Below are positions 42,476-52,068 of a stretch of 64,000 nt of DNA, piece after piece. Origin of the DNA: Ruminococcus flavefaciens AE3010 (GTDB taxonomy: Bacteria > Bacillota > Clostridia > Oscillospirales > Ruminococcaceae); assembly GCF_000526795.1 (NCBI RefSeq), contig NZ_JAGT01000001.1, forward strand, positions 1-64,000, in the 5' to 3' direction. The translations under genes and the position numbers were made by a program. The notes beneath the pieces were generated by a model. That model made no database searches, was not told the origin of the DNA, and worked only from the letters and a program-made list of their open reading frames with translations. Position 1 is the first letter of the stretch; each line of letters opens with the position of its first letter.

Positions 42476-43390
42476 ATGCCTGATATCTGCTTATTGGGAA
42501 CAGGCGGGATGCTGCCCTTAAAGGACAGATTCCTTACCAGCCTGTATGCCGAATACAACGGAAAGGCAGTCCTTATCGACTGCGGCGAGGGCACACAGGT
42601 AGCCATTGCAAAGCACGGGCTGAAAATGAGTAAGATAGAGCTTCTGCTCATTACTCACTGCCATGCAGACCACGTTACGGGACTTCCGGGACTGCTGCTC
42701 TCCATTGGAAACAGCTCCCGCACCGAGCCCCTTGATATAGCTGCTCCCGAGAGCTGCCTGTCCGTAATAGGCAGCCTTATGAGCGTCTGCGGTGCTCTGC
42801 CCTATGAGGTAAGGCTCCACGGACTTCCCGAGGATAAGCCTTATGAGTTCGCGGCTGAGATGATAGACCCAATGCTGAAAATAAGGACTCTGCCCCTTTC
42901 CCACAGGGTATCCTGTCTCGGCTACAGCCTTTCACTTGAAAGAAAGCCTGAGTTTCAGCCACAGAACGCCAAAGCTCTTGGTATCCCCGTGGAGTACTGG
43001 AAACGGCTTCACGCAGGGGAGACAGTGACACTCAGTGACGGCAGGAGCATTGCTCCCGAGGCTGTTACGGGAGAAAAGCGCCCTCCCATAAAGATAACCT
43101 ATACGACTGATACTCTTCCCATAGCGGAGCTGAAAGATCTTGCCGAGAGCTCCGACCTTTTTATATGCGAGGGTATGTACGGAAGCTCCGACAAAAAGGA
43201 GTCCATGAACGAGAAATGCCATATGCTCATGCAGGACGCCTGCAGTATAGCGGCGGCAGCAAATGTGAAGCGGCTGTGGCTCACCCATTACAGCCCTGCG
43301 GAAAAGGAGCCCTCAGTTTATGAGGAGGAGCTTCGTGAGATATTCCCACAGGTCACTGTTACTGAGGACGGAGCTAAAATAACATTATGA
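42476..43390 (+). CDS. Metallo-beta-lactamase-fold hydrolase, RNase Z-like
   Basis: 304 residues with the motif THCHADHVTG (near 60), a second half with YTTDTLP, and a C-terminal LTHYSP-type His. Length and the N-terminal LIDCGEGTQVAI fit RNase Z (tRNA 3' endonuclease, arylsulfatase-like fold), but a related MBL hydrolase cannot be excluded. In Bacillus this slot holds proS. RBS AGGAGG overlaps the rseP stop. The stop overlaps an ATG that is not used by ispG. Confidence 0.82.
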   Translation: MPDICLLGTGGMLPLKDRFLTSLYAEYNGKAVLIDCGEGTQVAIAKHGLKMSKIELLLITHCHADHVTGLPGLLLSIGNSSRTEPLDIAAPESCLSVIGSLMSVCGALPYEVRLHGLPEDKPYEFAAEMIDPMLKIRTLPLSHRVSCLGYSLSLERKPEFQPQNAKALGIPVEYWKRLHAGETVTLSDGRSIAPEAVTGEKRPPIKITYTTDTLPIAELKDLAESSDLFICEGMYGSSDKKESMNEKCHMLMQDACSIAAAANVKRLWLTHYSPAEKEPSVYEEELREIFPQVTVTEDGAKITL

Positions 43391-43404
43391 TTAGGAGAAG
43401 TATT

Positions 43405-44442
43405 ATGAGAAATGTCAGACCTGTTAAGGTAGGGGACTGCGTCCTCGACGGAAAACATATATACATTCAGTCCATGCTGAACATGCGCTCGGACGATATC
43501 GAGGGCAGCGTAAAGCAGGCTGTTGAGCTTGAAAAGGCAGGCTGCGAGATAATCCGCGCAGCTATTCCCAACATGGAAGCTGTAAAGCTTATACCTGCTA
43601 TCAAGGAAGCAGTGAAGATACCTCTCGTTGCGGATATACATTTCGACTACAAGCTGGCTATCGAGTCAGCAGCAGCAGGAGTTGACAAGATACGCATAAA
43701 CCCGGGAAATATCGGCGGCATGGACAGAGTAAAGGCTGTAGTTGATGCCTGCCGTGCAAGGAATCTGCCTATCCGAATCGGCGTTAATTCGGGCTCTCTT
43801 GAAAAGGAGATACTTGCAAAGTACGGCTCTCCGACACCTGAAGCTCTTGTTGAGAGCGCTATGGGACACGCTGCTATGCTGGAGCATTTCGACTTCAACG
43901 ATATCGTTATTTCTATAAAGTCCTCGGACGTAAACAAGATGATAGCTTCATACAGGCTTGCCGCTCAGAAGTGCAATTATCCTCTCCACCTGGGCGTTAC
44001 CGAGGCAGGTACTGAGAGAATGGGACTTATCAAGTCCGCTATCGGTATCGGCTCGCTGCTCTGCGACGGTATCGGCGAGACTATCCGTGTATCCCTTACC
44101 GATGACCCTATCCGCGAGATAGCAGCTGCCAAGGATATACTAAAGAGTATCGGCAAGCGTGGCGGCGTAAGGATAGTATCCTGTCCTACCTGCGGCAGAA
44201 CACGTATCGATCTTGTGGGAGCTGCCAAAAAGGTGGAAGAAGCGGTCAAGGACATGGACAAAGACATAACAGTAGCGGTTATGGGCTGTATAGTCAACGG
44301 CCCCGGAGAAGCCCGTGAAGCCGATGTGGGGATCGCAGGCGGCGAGGGCTGTGCTATCATCTTCAAAAAGGACGGCTCACAGCGCAAGATAAAGGAAGAG
44401 GACATCGTTCCCGAGCTTCTTGCAGAGATAGACAAGCTCTGA
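43405..44442 (+). CDS. ispG: 4-hydroxy-3-methylbut-2-enyl diphosphate synthase (flavodoxin)
   Basis: 345 residues; converts MEcPP to HMBPP in the MEP pathway using a [4Fe-4S] cluster. Cluster ligands are seen in SCPTCGRTRID and MGCIVNGPGEA; the N-terminal TIM barrel has ADIHFDYKLAIE and INPGNIGG. ATG 43405 follows TTAGGAG; the earlier ATG overlapping the previous stop lacks a site. Its product feeds isoprenoid synthesis together with dxr upstream. Confidence 0.96.
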   Translation: MRNVRPVKVGDCVLDGKHIYIQSMLNMRSDDIEGSVKQAVELEKAGCEIIRAAIPNMEAVKLIPAIKEAVKIPLVADIHFDYKLAIESAAAGVDKIRINPGNIGGMDRVKAVVDACRARNLPIRIGVNSGSLEKEILAKYGSPTPEALVESAMGHAAMLEHFDFNDIVISIKSSDVNKMIASYRLAAQKCNYPLHLGVTEAGTERMGLIKSAIGIGSLLCDGIGETIRVSLTDDPIREIAAAKDILKSIGKRGGVRIVSCPTCGRTRIDLVGAAKKVEEAVKDMDKDITVAVMGCIVNGPGEAREADVGIAGGEGCAIIFKKDGSQRKIKEEDIVPELLAEIDKL

Positions 44443-44495
44443 TAGTCCTTTCCAAAGTGTATATTTAAATTATTCTTTCAGCAGGGAGTTTTAAA

Positions 44496-47400
44496 ATGCA
44501 GGTCAAAATATCCGAATTTCTCAGGGAATATACATCTGAACTGCCCGAGAGCGTGCTCAGCGGCGAGATATTCAAGCTTACATACAGTGAAAATCTTGAA
44601 AATATCCGCTTCCATGCACGTTTTGACGAGGTAGTCCCAAGCGATGATATATTCGCGTTTGAAAAAGCAGTTGAGACTGCCATAAAGGTGGAGCAGGTGA
44701 GACTTGCCTGCCGTTATCCCTCCGAGAAGTTCGGCATGGAGTGCTACGGCGAGCTTTTGAAGCTGCTGAAGCGCGATATCCCTGTAGTCAACGGCTTCCT
44801 TGATGATGCGGACGTGTCTCTCGGAAACGGGGAACTCCGCATAAGGATAGTCCACGGCGGAAGAGATATACTGGACAAGTTCAATTTCTGCACGGGCTTT
44901 TCACGAATGATATACAACCAGTTCGGCGTGAGAGTCAAGGTAGTCCTTGACGGCGATACCTCGGTGAGCGTTGAGCAGTACGACGAGATGATAGAGCGTA
45001 TCGAAGCTGATATGCCCGATTACAGCAATCAGCTCATACCCGACAAGACTCCCGACGAGATAAAGACTGAGGAAATGAAGTCCGTTATCCCAACAGCCAC
45101 ACTTGACGTTACGGCTCTTGATAAGGACTTCGACGCTGAGTCAGCAGAGATAGTCAAGGGCAGAGCTATCCGCGAAAAGCCCATATCCATATGTGAAGCG
45201 GTACAGCGTCTCGGAGACAAGGTGGTTGTTGTAGGCGATGTTTTTGCGTCTGAGCTCAAAGAAGTCCGCAACGAAAAGACCGTTGTCACCTATGATATTA
45301 CCGACTACAGCGGCTCACTGAAAGTAAAGATATTCGCAAAGAACGAAGAGGTCGAGGAGATGAAGCTGGGCTCCATAAAGAGTGGGGCAACTCTCCTTGT
45401 ATCGGGCAAGCTGGACTATGACTCCTACGCAAGAGATATCGTTATATCCGCGAATTCTCTCATAAAGGTAAAGCGTATCCCCAAAATGGACAACTATCCC
45501 GAGAAGCGTGTTGAGCTTCACTGCCACAGCAATATGTCCGCTATGGACGCCGTAACAGACCCCGTTGCTCTTATCAACAGGGCGGCAAGCTGGGGACATC
45601 AGGCTATGGCTATAACCGACCACGGCAATGTGCAGGCTTTCCCGGACTGTATGTATAATATGCCCAAGAACTTCAAGGTCATCTATGGCATGGAGGCATA
45701 TATCGTCAACGATATAGAGCGGGATATGGCAGTCTACGGCAGTGATGACCGCTCATTTGACGACGAGATAATAGTATTCGACGTTGAGACTACGGGACTG
45801 AGCTTCCGCAATGACCGCCTCACCGAGATAGGTGCGGTAAAGCTTAAAAATATGCAGGTTGTCGATGACTTCAATACAAAAGTCAACCCGGGATTTCATA
45901 TCCCCGAGAGGATAACCGAGCTCACAGGCATAAGCGACGCAGACGTTGCAAACGCTCCCGACGAGGCAGAAGCGCTTCGCATGTTCATGGAGTTCTGCGG
46001 AGATAAGCCTGTTCTTGTGGCTCATAACGCACGCTACGATACCAATATGATAAATCAGGTCTGCAAGCGTCAGAACATTGATTTTGAATATACATGGGTG
46101 GACACTCTTGTAATGTGTCAGTCCATGCTTCCCGAAATGGGACGCCATAAGCTGAACCTTGTGGCAAAGCAGCTGAAATTAGGAAAATTCGACCATCACA
46201 GAGCCTCAGACGACGCTCTTATGCTGGCAAAGATATTCATTGAGCTTATTGGCAGACTGAAAAGTGAAAGAAGCTTCAAGTCCGTGCAGCAGCTCAATAC
46301 CCTTGTTGAAGAAATAGAGACAAAGAAGCTGAAAAGCTACCACTTCATCATACTTGTAAGAAATCAGGCAGGTCTGAAAAATCTCTACAGACTTGTTTCA
46401 CTCAGCAACCTTGAATACTTCTACAAGAAGCCCCTTATACCGAAATCAAAGCTCATCGAGCACCGCGAGGGACTTATCTACGGAAGCGCCTGTGAGGCAG
46501 GCGAGCTATTTCAGGCTATGCTGGATATACGCGATCAGGACTACATCGACAATATGGCGAGGTTCTACGATTATCTTGAGATACAGCCTATCGGCAATAA
46601 CGCGTTCATGGTCCGTGACGGCGTGGCAAAGGACGATGAGGAGCTACGAGATTTCAACCGCTATATAGTTGAAATGGGTGACAGACTTGGCATACCTACC
46701 TGTGCTACCTGCGATGTGCATTTCATGGATCCCAAGGACGCAATCTACCGTAAGATAATCCTTGCCAGCATGGGCTTCAAGGACGCAGAGGAGCAGGCTC
46801 CGCTGTATCTGAGAACTACCGAGGAAATGATGGCGGAATTCATGTATCTGGGCGAGGACAAGGCTAAGGAAGTAGTCATCACCAATACCAATGCCATTGC
46901 CGATCAGATCGAAGTCGTAAGACCTATACCAAAGGGCACTTTTACTCCCACCATTGAGGGGGCGGAGGAGGAGCTTGTTAAGATAACTCACGACAAGGCT
47001 CATGAGATATACGGCGATCCGCTGCCAGAGCTGGTTGACAAGCGCCTTGACAGAGAGCTTTCGTCAATCATCAAGCACGGTTTCTCCGTGCTGTATATCA
47101 TCGCTCAGAAGCTTGTGTGGAACTCCGTTGAGAACGGCTACCTTGTAGGTTCCCGAGGTTCTGTCGGTTCCTCTTTCGTGGCTTCTATGGCGGGTATCTC
47201 AGAGGTAAATCCGCTTCCGCCCCATTATGTATGCCCCAACTGCAAGCACAGTGAGTTCCTGCTGGACGGTGTTTACGGCTCGGGCTTTGACCTGCCGCCA
47301 AAGAAGTGTCCCGACTGCGGCAAGGACATGAACCGTGACGGACACGATATACCATTCGAGACCTTCCTCGGCTTCGACGGCGATAAAGCGCCTGATATCG

Positions 47401-48821
47401 ACCTTAACTTCTCCGATGAGTATCAGTTCTGGGCTCACCGCTATACGGAGAAGCTCTTCGGAAAATCCAACGTGTTCAAGGCGGGAACTATTTCCGTTGT
47501 TGCTGAAAAGACCGCCTACGGCTACGTTAAGAAGTACTGCGAGGAGAACGGCATCACTCTTAACAATGCGGAAATGAGCCGTCTCGCTATCGGCTGTACA
47601 GGTATCAAAAGAACTACAGGACAGCACCCGGGCGGAATGGTCGTTGTGCCATCGGATTACGACGTTTACGACTTCACACCAGTTCAGCACCCTGCCGACA
47701 CCGCGGATTCGGAGATAATCACCACTCACTTCACCTTCAATTCTCTCCATGATACCATACTGAAGCTTGACGAGCTTGGACACGTTGTTCCTACGCTGTA
47801 CAAGCACCTTGAAGACCTTACGGGCATCAAGATAAAGGACGTTCCCACATCTGACCCCGATGTTATCCGTATGTGTACCAACTGCGATGTGCTGGGAGTT
47901 ACTCCCGAGGACATCTACTGCAAGACGGGAAGTCTCGGCATACCTGAAATGGGTACGGGCTTTACCATACAGATGCTTCTGGACGCTAAGCCCACAAAGT
48001 TCAGCGACTTCCTGCAAATATCGGGACTTTCACACGGTACCGACGTTTGGCTGGGCAATGCGAAAGACCTTATAGATAACGGCGTATGTACCATTTCCGA
48101 CGTTATCGGAACCCGTGACTCAATTATGACCTACCTTTTATATAAGGGCGTCGAGCCGAAAATGGCGTTCCAGATAATGGAGTGGACACGTAAGGGCAAA
48201 GCTCCCAAGCAGTTCACACCCGAAATAATACAGATGCTCCGCGACCATAATGTACCTGAGTGGTACATCGAGAGCTGTCTGAAGATAAAGTACATGTTCC
48301 CGAAAGCCCACGCGGCTGCTTACGTTATCGCGGCTATAAAGCTGGGCTGGTTCAAGCTCCATATGCCGCTGGAGTATTACGCCACATACTTCTCCGTAAG
48401 AGGTGAAGACTTTGACGCGGAGCTGGCTGTAAAGGGCATTGGTGCAGTCCGTGCCAAGATAGAGGAGATAAAGGCTCTGGGCAACGACAAGACCAACAAG
48501 GACAGCGCTCTCTACGATATCCTGCTCATTACAAACGAAATGATGTCCAGAGGCTATGAGTTTCTGCCCATTGACCTGTTCAAGTCCCATGCTACGGACT
48601 ACCTTGTTGAGGACGGCAAGCTGAGGATACCGTTCTCGGCTATGAGCGGCGTCGGAGACAACGCTGCAAAGGGCATTTACGAGGCTGTGCAGAAGGGCGG
48701 ATTCATGTCTATCGAGGAATTCCAGTCCGAAAGCGGAGCGTCAAAAACAACAATAGATATGTTGAAAAGTATAGGGGCGTTTGGTGATTTACCCGAATCC
48801 ACTCAAATGTCGTTCTTTTAA
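44496..48821 (+). CDS. polC: DNA polymerase III PolC-type alpha subunit
   Basis: 1441 residues, the Gram-positive replicative polymerase with its own proofreading. Order: N-terminal domain, OB fold (about 230-325), PHP domain (starting VELHCHSNMSAMDAV near 338), DEDDh 3'-5' exonuclease inserted in it (FDVETTGLSF near 427), then the polymerase core with the catalytic Asp pair in PDIDLNFSDEY (near 966), a Cys4 zinc site (CPNCKHSEF ... CPDCGKDMN, about 913-945), and the C-terminal helix-hairpin-helix. Complete length. Follows ispG by 53 nt. Confidence 0.97.
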   Translation: MQVKISEFLREYTSELPESVLSGEIFKLTYSENLENIRFHARFDEVVPSDDIFAFEKAVETAIKVEQVRLACRYPSEKFGMECYGELLKLLKRDIPVVNGFLDDADVSLGNGELRIRIVHGGRDILDKFNFCTGFSRMIYNQFGVRVKVVLDGDTSVSVEQYDEMIERIEADMPDYSNQLIPDKTPDEIKTEEMKSVIPTATLDVTALDKDFDAESAEIVKGRAIREKPISICEAVQRLGDKVVVVGDVFASELKEVRNEKTVVTYDITDYSGSLKVKIFAKNEEVEEMKLGSIKSGATLLVSGKLDYDSYARDIVISANSLIKVKRIPKMDNYPEKRVELHCHSNMSAMDAVTDPVALINRAASWGHQAMAITDHGNVQAFPDCMYNMPKNFKVIYGMEAYIVNDIERDMAVYGSDDRSFDDEIIVFDVETTGLSFRNDRLTEIGAVKLKNMQVVDDFNTKVNPGFHIPERITELTGISDADVANAPDEAEALRMFMEFCGDKPVLVAHNARYDTNMINQVCKRQNIDFEYTWVDTLVMCQSMLPEMGRHKLNLVAKQLKLGKFDHHRASDDALMLAKIFIELIGRLKSERSFKSVQQLNTLVEEIETKKLKSYHFIILVRNQAGLKNLYRLVSLSNLEYFYKKPLIPKSKLIEHREGLIYGSACEAGELFQAMLDIRDQDYIDNMARFYDYLEIQPIGNNAFMVRDGVAKDDEELRDFNRYIVEMGDRLGIPTCATCDVHFMDPKDAIYRKIILASMGFKDAEEQAPLYLRTTEEMMAEFMYLGEDKAKEVVITNTNAIADQIEVVRPIPKGTFTPTIEGAEEELVKITHDKAHEIYGDPLPELVDKRLDRELSSIIKHGFSVLYIIAQKLVWNSVENGYLVGSRGSVGSSFVASMAGISEVNPLPPHYVCPNCKHSEFLLDGVYGSGFDLPPKKCPDCGKDMNRDGHDIPFETFLGFDGDKAPDIDLNFSDEYQFWAHRYTEKLFGKSNVFKAGTISVVAEKTAYGYVKKYCEENGITLNNAEMSRLAIGCTGIKRTTGQHPGGMVVVPSDYDVYDFTPVQHPADTADSEIITTHFTFNSLHDTILKLDELGHVVPTLYKHLEDLTGIKIKDVPTSDPDVIRMCTNCDVLGVTPEDIYCKTGSLGIPEMGTGFTIQMLLDAKPTKFSDFLQISGLSHGTDVWLGNAKDLIDNGVCTISDVIGTRDSIMTYLLYKGVEPKMAFQIMEWTRKGKAPKQFTPEIIQMLRDHNVPEWYIESCLKIKYMFPKAHAAAYVIAAIKLGWFKLHMPLEYYATYFSVRGEDFDAELAVKGIGAVRAKIEEIKALGNDKTNKDSALYDILLITNEMMSRGYEFLPIDLFKSHATDYLVEDGKLRIPFSAMSGVGDNAAKGIYEAVQKGGFMSIEEFQSESGASKTTIDMLKSIGAFGDLPESTQMSFF

Positions 48822-48823
48822 CT

Positions 48824-48851
48824 TGACTTTTCTGTAGTAATATGTTATCAT
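48824..48851 (+). promoter_or_regulatory. his operon promoter
   Basis: TTGACT (48824-48829), 16-bp spacer, TATCAT (48846-48851). The leader is about 40 nt, too short for a T-box, so histidine control is not obvious from sequence. Confidence 0.65.
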
Positions 48852-48896
48852 ATTATCATGTTAGCAGACTAAAGTGTTTGACCAAGGAGGTTACTG

Positions 48897-50093
48897 ATGA
48901 AAAATTATGACCTTATCACTCCCGAGGGCACAAAGGACCTGCTCTTCGGAGAGTGCATAGTAAGACGAAATATAGAGAATACTCTCATGAGAATTTTCAG
49001 GAGCCGCGGCTACAGCGAGACTATTACTCCCGGTCTGGAGTTCTTTGACGTATTCAACCTTAATTCACGCTATTTTCCCCAGGAGAACCTGTACAAGCTC
49101 ACTGACAGCAAGGGCAGGCTCCTGGTCATGCGTCCCGATACCACAATGCCTATCGCAAGAATAGTGGCAACACGTCTCAGAGACGCAGACCTTCCTCTGA
49201 AGCTCTGCTACGCTCAGGCTGTATACACCACAGAGCCCTCATTAAAGGGCAGAAGCGACGAGGTAGTTCAGGCAGGTATCGAGCTTATAGGCTCACAGCT
49301 GAAAATAGCCGATCTTGAAGTTATATCAACAGCAGTTGATTCACTCAGCTCCTTCGGCATGGAGTTCTCCCTTGAACTTGGTCATATAGGCATATTCAAG
49401 GAGCTTGTCAGCAAGCTTGACGCTTCCGAAAAGGACAAGGAGAGCATAAGAAAGCTCATCGAGAACAAGAATTTCCCCGCTCTCAACGATCTGCTGGACA
49501 GCTTCGGCAATTCAGCCGTTACAAATGCGCTTAAAAAGCTTCCCGCGCTCTTTGGCGGCGAGGAGGTATTTGAAAAGGCTGAGGAGCTCATGCCCGACGA
49601 CAATATCAAGCGTATCCTTGACGAGCTGAGAGAGGTATACGCAGACGCTTCCGAGCTCTGCGGCGGCGACGGTTCTATCACCGTTGACCTTGGACTTGTA
49701 AACAAGACCGACTACTACACAGGTCTTATCATAAAGGGATATTTACAGGGACACGGCGAGGAGGTACTCTCGGGCGGACGCTACGACAAGCTTATCTCCG
49801 AGTTCGGCTATGACGTTCCCGCTATCGGCTTTGCTGTAAACATCAACGCTGTTGCAAAGCTCATGGAAAAGAGCGACGTGCTTCCTGCCGAGCCAAAGGC
49901 TGACGTTATCGTATATGCCGAGGAGGGCTGCGAGGTAGCTGCTCTCAAGGCTGCAAGCGAGCTTCGCGAGCAGGGACTGGTAGTTGAGAATGCTCTCTTC
50001 GACGACCTTGAAAGCGTCCGTGAGTACGCAATGGAGAAGAAGATAGCAAAGGTAGTAGTTATCGACGGCGAGAGCAAGGAGGTAAACATATGA
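48897..50093 (+). CDS. hisZ: ATP phosphoribosyltransferase regulatory subunit
   Basis: 398 residues, related to histidyl-tRNA synthetase but lacking aminoacylation ability. HisZ activates and allows histidine feedback on the short HisG. Class II motifs such as VMRPDTTMPIARIVATRL and YDKLISEFG are present. It begins the operon, RBS CAAGGAGG, and overlaps hisG by 4 nt, consistent with a HisZG complex. Confidence 0.93.
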   Translation: MKNYDLITPEGTKDLLFGECIVRRNIENTLMRIFRSRGYSETITPGLEFFDVFNLNSRYFPQENLYKLTDSKGRLLVMRPDTTMPIARIVATRLRDADLPLKLCYAQAVYTTEPSLKGRSDEVVQAGIELIGSQLKIADLEVISTAVDSLSSFGMEFSLELGHIGIFKELVSKLDASEKDKESIRKLIENKNFPALNDLLDSFGNSAVTNALKKLPALFGGEEVFEKAEELMPDDNIKRILDELREVYADASELCGGDGSITVDLGLVNKTDYYTGLIIKGYLQGHGEEVLSGGRYDKLISEFGYDVPAIGFAVNINAVAKLMEKSDVLPAEPKADVIVYAEEGCEVAALKAASELREQGLVVENALFDDLESVREYAMEKKIAKVVVIDGESKEVNI

Positions 50094-50719
50094 ACAAGCC
50101 TATAAGAATGGCTCTTACAAAGGGCAGACTTGAAAAGGACACAGTAGATCTCCTTGAAAAGCTTGGATTTGACTGTACAGCTGTACGCGAAAAGGGCAGA
50201 AAGCTCATACTTCCTGTACCTGACGCAAATCTTGAAGTAGTTCTCGCAAAGGCAAACGATGTTATCACCTATGTTGAGCACGGCGTGTGCGACATGGGCG
50301 TTGTTGGCAAGGACACTATCATGGAGATGAAGGGCAAGTTCTATGAGCTTGTTGACCTTGGCTTCGGAAAGTGCAAGTTCGCTCTTGCAACAAAGAAGGG
50401 CTACGACTTCTACAGCGGCTACGGCATAAAAACTATCGCCACAAAGTACCCCAACGTGGCAAGAAGCTTCTTCGAGAAGAAGGGCATGGATACCGAGATA
50501 ATCAAGATAGAGGGCTCTGTTGAGCTTGCACCGCTCCTTGAGCTTGCAGACGGTATCGTTGATATAGTTGAGACAGGTACTACTCTCAAAGAAAACGGAC
50601 TTGAGGTAATTGAGGACGTTGCACCTATCTCCGCAAGACTTATTGCAAACACTGTTAGTCTCAAAATGAGACACGCTGAAATAGACAGACTTATCACACT
50701 TATAGAGGAGAATCTCTGA
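50090..50719 (+). CDS. hisG: ATP phosphoribosyltransferase, short form
   Basis: 209 residues; first committed step of histidine synthesis. Conserved IRMALTKGRLEKDTV at the start and the PRPP-binding IVDIVETGTTLKENGL. The short form lacks the C-terminal regulatory domain and so needs HisZ. Overlaps hisZ by 4 nt and hisD by 1 nt. Confidence 0.96.
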   Translation: MNKPIRMALTKGRLEKDTVDLLEKLGFDCTAVREKGRKLILPVPDANLEVVLAKANDVITYVEHGVCDMGVVGKDTIMEMKGKFYELVDLGFGKCKFALATKKGYDFYSGYGIKTIATKYPNVARSFFEKKGMDTEIIKIEGSVELAPLLELADGIVDIVETGTTLKENGLEVIEDVAPISARLIANTVSLKMRHAEIDRLITLIEENL

Positions 50720-52005
50720 TGAAGAAAATATTTGCAAACGGCACTGACGAAGTTGCTTTCCTCAGCGACCTGAAAAAGAGAAGCGGCGAGACCAATAAAA
50801 AGGTCACAGAGGTCGTTTCCGAAATAATCGAGAACGTCAAGGAAAAGGGCGACGAGGCTGTAAAGGGCTATACCCTTAAATTTGACGGCAATCTTCCACA
50901 GTATTACGAAGTACCCCGTGAGGTCATCAACGATGCTCTCACAGAGGCAGATCAGGAGTTGGTTGACGCACTCCTCAACGCACAGGAGAACATTGCTGAT
51001 TTCCACCAGCGACAGGTGGAGCAGAGCTTTATCTCTCCCAAGGAGAACGGCGTTATCATGGGACAGCGTGTCCGCGGACTGCACAGGGTAGGTCTCTATG
51101 TTCCCGGCGGTACAGCTGCATATCCGTCAAGCGTTCTTATGAATGCTATCCCTGCTAAAATCGCAGGCGTCAAGGAGATAATCATGGTAACTCCTCCGCT
51201 GAAGGACGGTACTCCCAACAAGGATATCCTTGTTGCAGCTGCTATCTGCGGCGTGGACAGAGTGTTCCTTTCAGGCGGCGCACAGGCTATTGCTGCACTT
51301 GCTTACGGCACTGAGGAGATACCAAAGTGCGACAAGATAGTAGGCCCCGGAAACATTTATGTAGCTACTGCAAAGAAGCTGCTCTACGGCGTTGTTGATA
51401 TCGACATGATAGCAGGTCCCAGCGAGATACTGGTTATTGCTGACGACAGCGCAAATCCAAAGTTCGCTGCGGCAGACCTTATGTCACAGGCAGAGCACGA
51501 TGTGCTTGCTTCCGCAATTATGGTAACAACAAGCGAAAAGCTTGCTGACGATACGATAAAGGAGATAGACCGCCAGAAGGAATATCTCTCCAGAAAGTCT
51601 ATCATCGAGAAGTCACTGGAGGATTACGGCGCAGTTATCATCGCTGACAGCCGTGAGAAGTGCGTTGAACTGGCAAACGAGATAGCTCCCGAGCACCTTG
51701 AAGTTCTCATGGAGAATCCATTCGAGCTTCTTGGAAGCCTTGACAATGCAGGCTCTATATTCCTCGGTCACTATGCTTCCGAGCCTCTCGGCGACTACTA
51801 CGCAGGACCTAACCACGTCCTGCCCACAAGCGGTACTGCTCGTTTCTTCTCGCCCCTTGGCGTAGCAAGCTTCACAAAGCGTACTGCTTATACCTACTAC
51901 ACTGAGGACGCTCTCAGACAGGCAAAGGACGACATCGTTCTTATCGCAGAGCGCGAGGGACTTACCGCTCACGCTAATGCTATAAAGGTAAGATTTGAAG
52001 ACTGA
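50719..52005 (+). CDS. hisD: Histidinol dehydrogenase
   Basis: 428 residues, zinc and NAD dependent, two oxidation steps from histidinol to histidine. Recognised by YVPGGTAAYPSSVLMNAIPA, IAGPSEILVIAD and the zinc-site region DLMSQAEHD. The start codon shares its A with the hisG stop. A 63-nt gap with a weak hairpin follows before hisC. Confidence 0.96.
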   Translation: MKKIFANGTDEVAFLSDLKKRSGETNKKVTEVVSEIIENVKEKGDEAVKGYTLKFDGNLPQYYEVPREVINDALTEADQELVDALLNAQENIADFHQRQVEQSFISPKENGVIMGQRVRGLHRVGLYVPGGTAAYPSSVLMNAIPAKIAGVKEIIMVTPPLKDGTPNKDILVAAAICGVDRVFLSGGAQAIAALAYGTEEIPKCDKIVGPGNIYVATAKKLLYGVVDIDMIAGPSEILVIADDSANPKFAAADLMSQAEHDVLASAIMVTTSEKLADDTIKEIDRQKEYLSRKSIIEKSLEDYGAVIIADSREKCVELANEIAPEHLEVLMENPFELLGSLDNAGSIFLGHYASEPLGDYYAGPNHVLPTSGTARFFSPLGVASFTKRTAYTYYTEDALRQAKDDIVLIAEREGLTAHANAIKVRFED

Positions 52006-52068
52006 ATCACGCAATGGGGCGGCTTGGAAAACGGCTGCCCTATAGGCGTTTTTCGGAAAGGATAAATC

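Noticed and set aside
48852-48896. His operon T-box or attenuator
   Set aside because: The leader is about 40 nt with no terminator or specifier stem, so no such element is present.
52010-52068. Terminator between hisD and hisC
   Set aside because: The GGGCGGC/GCTGCCC stem has a wobble pair and no direct T tract; the operon continues at once.
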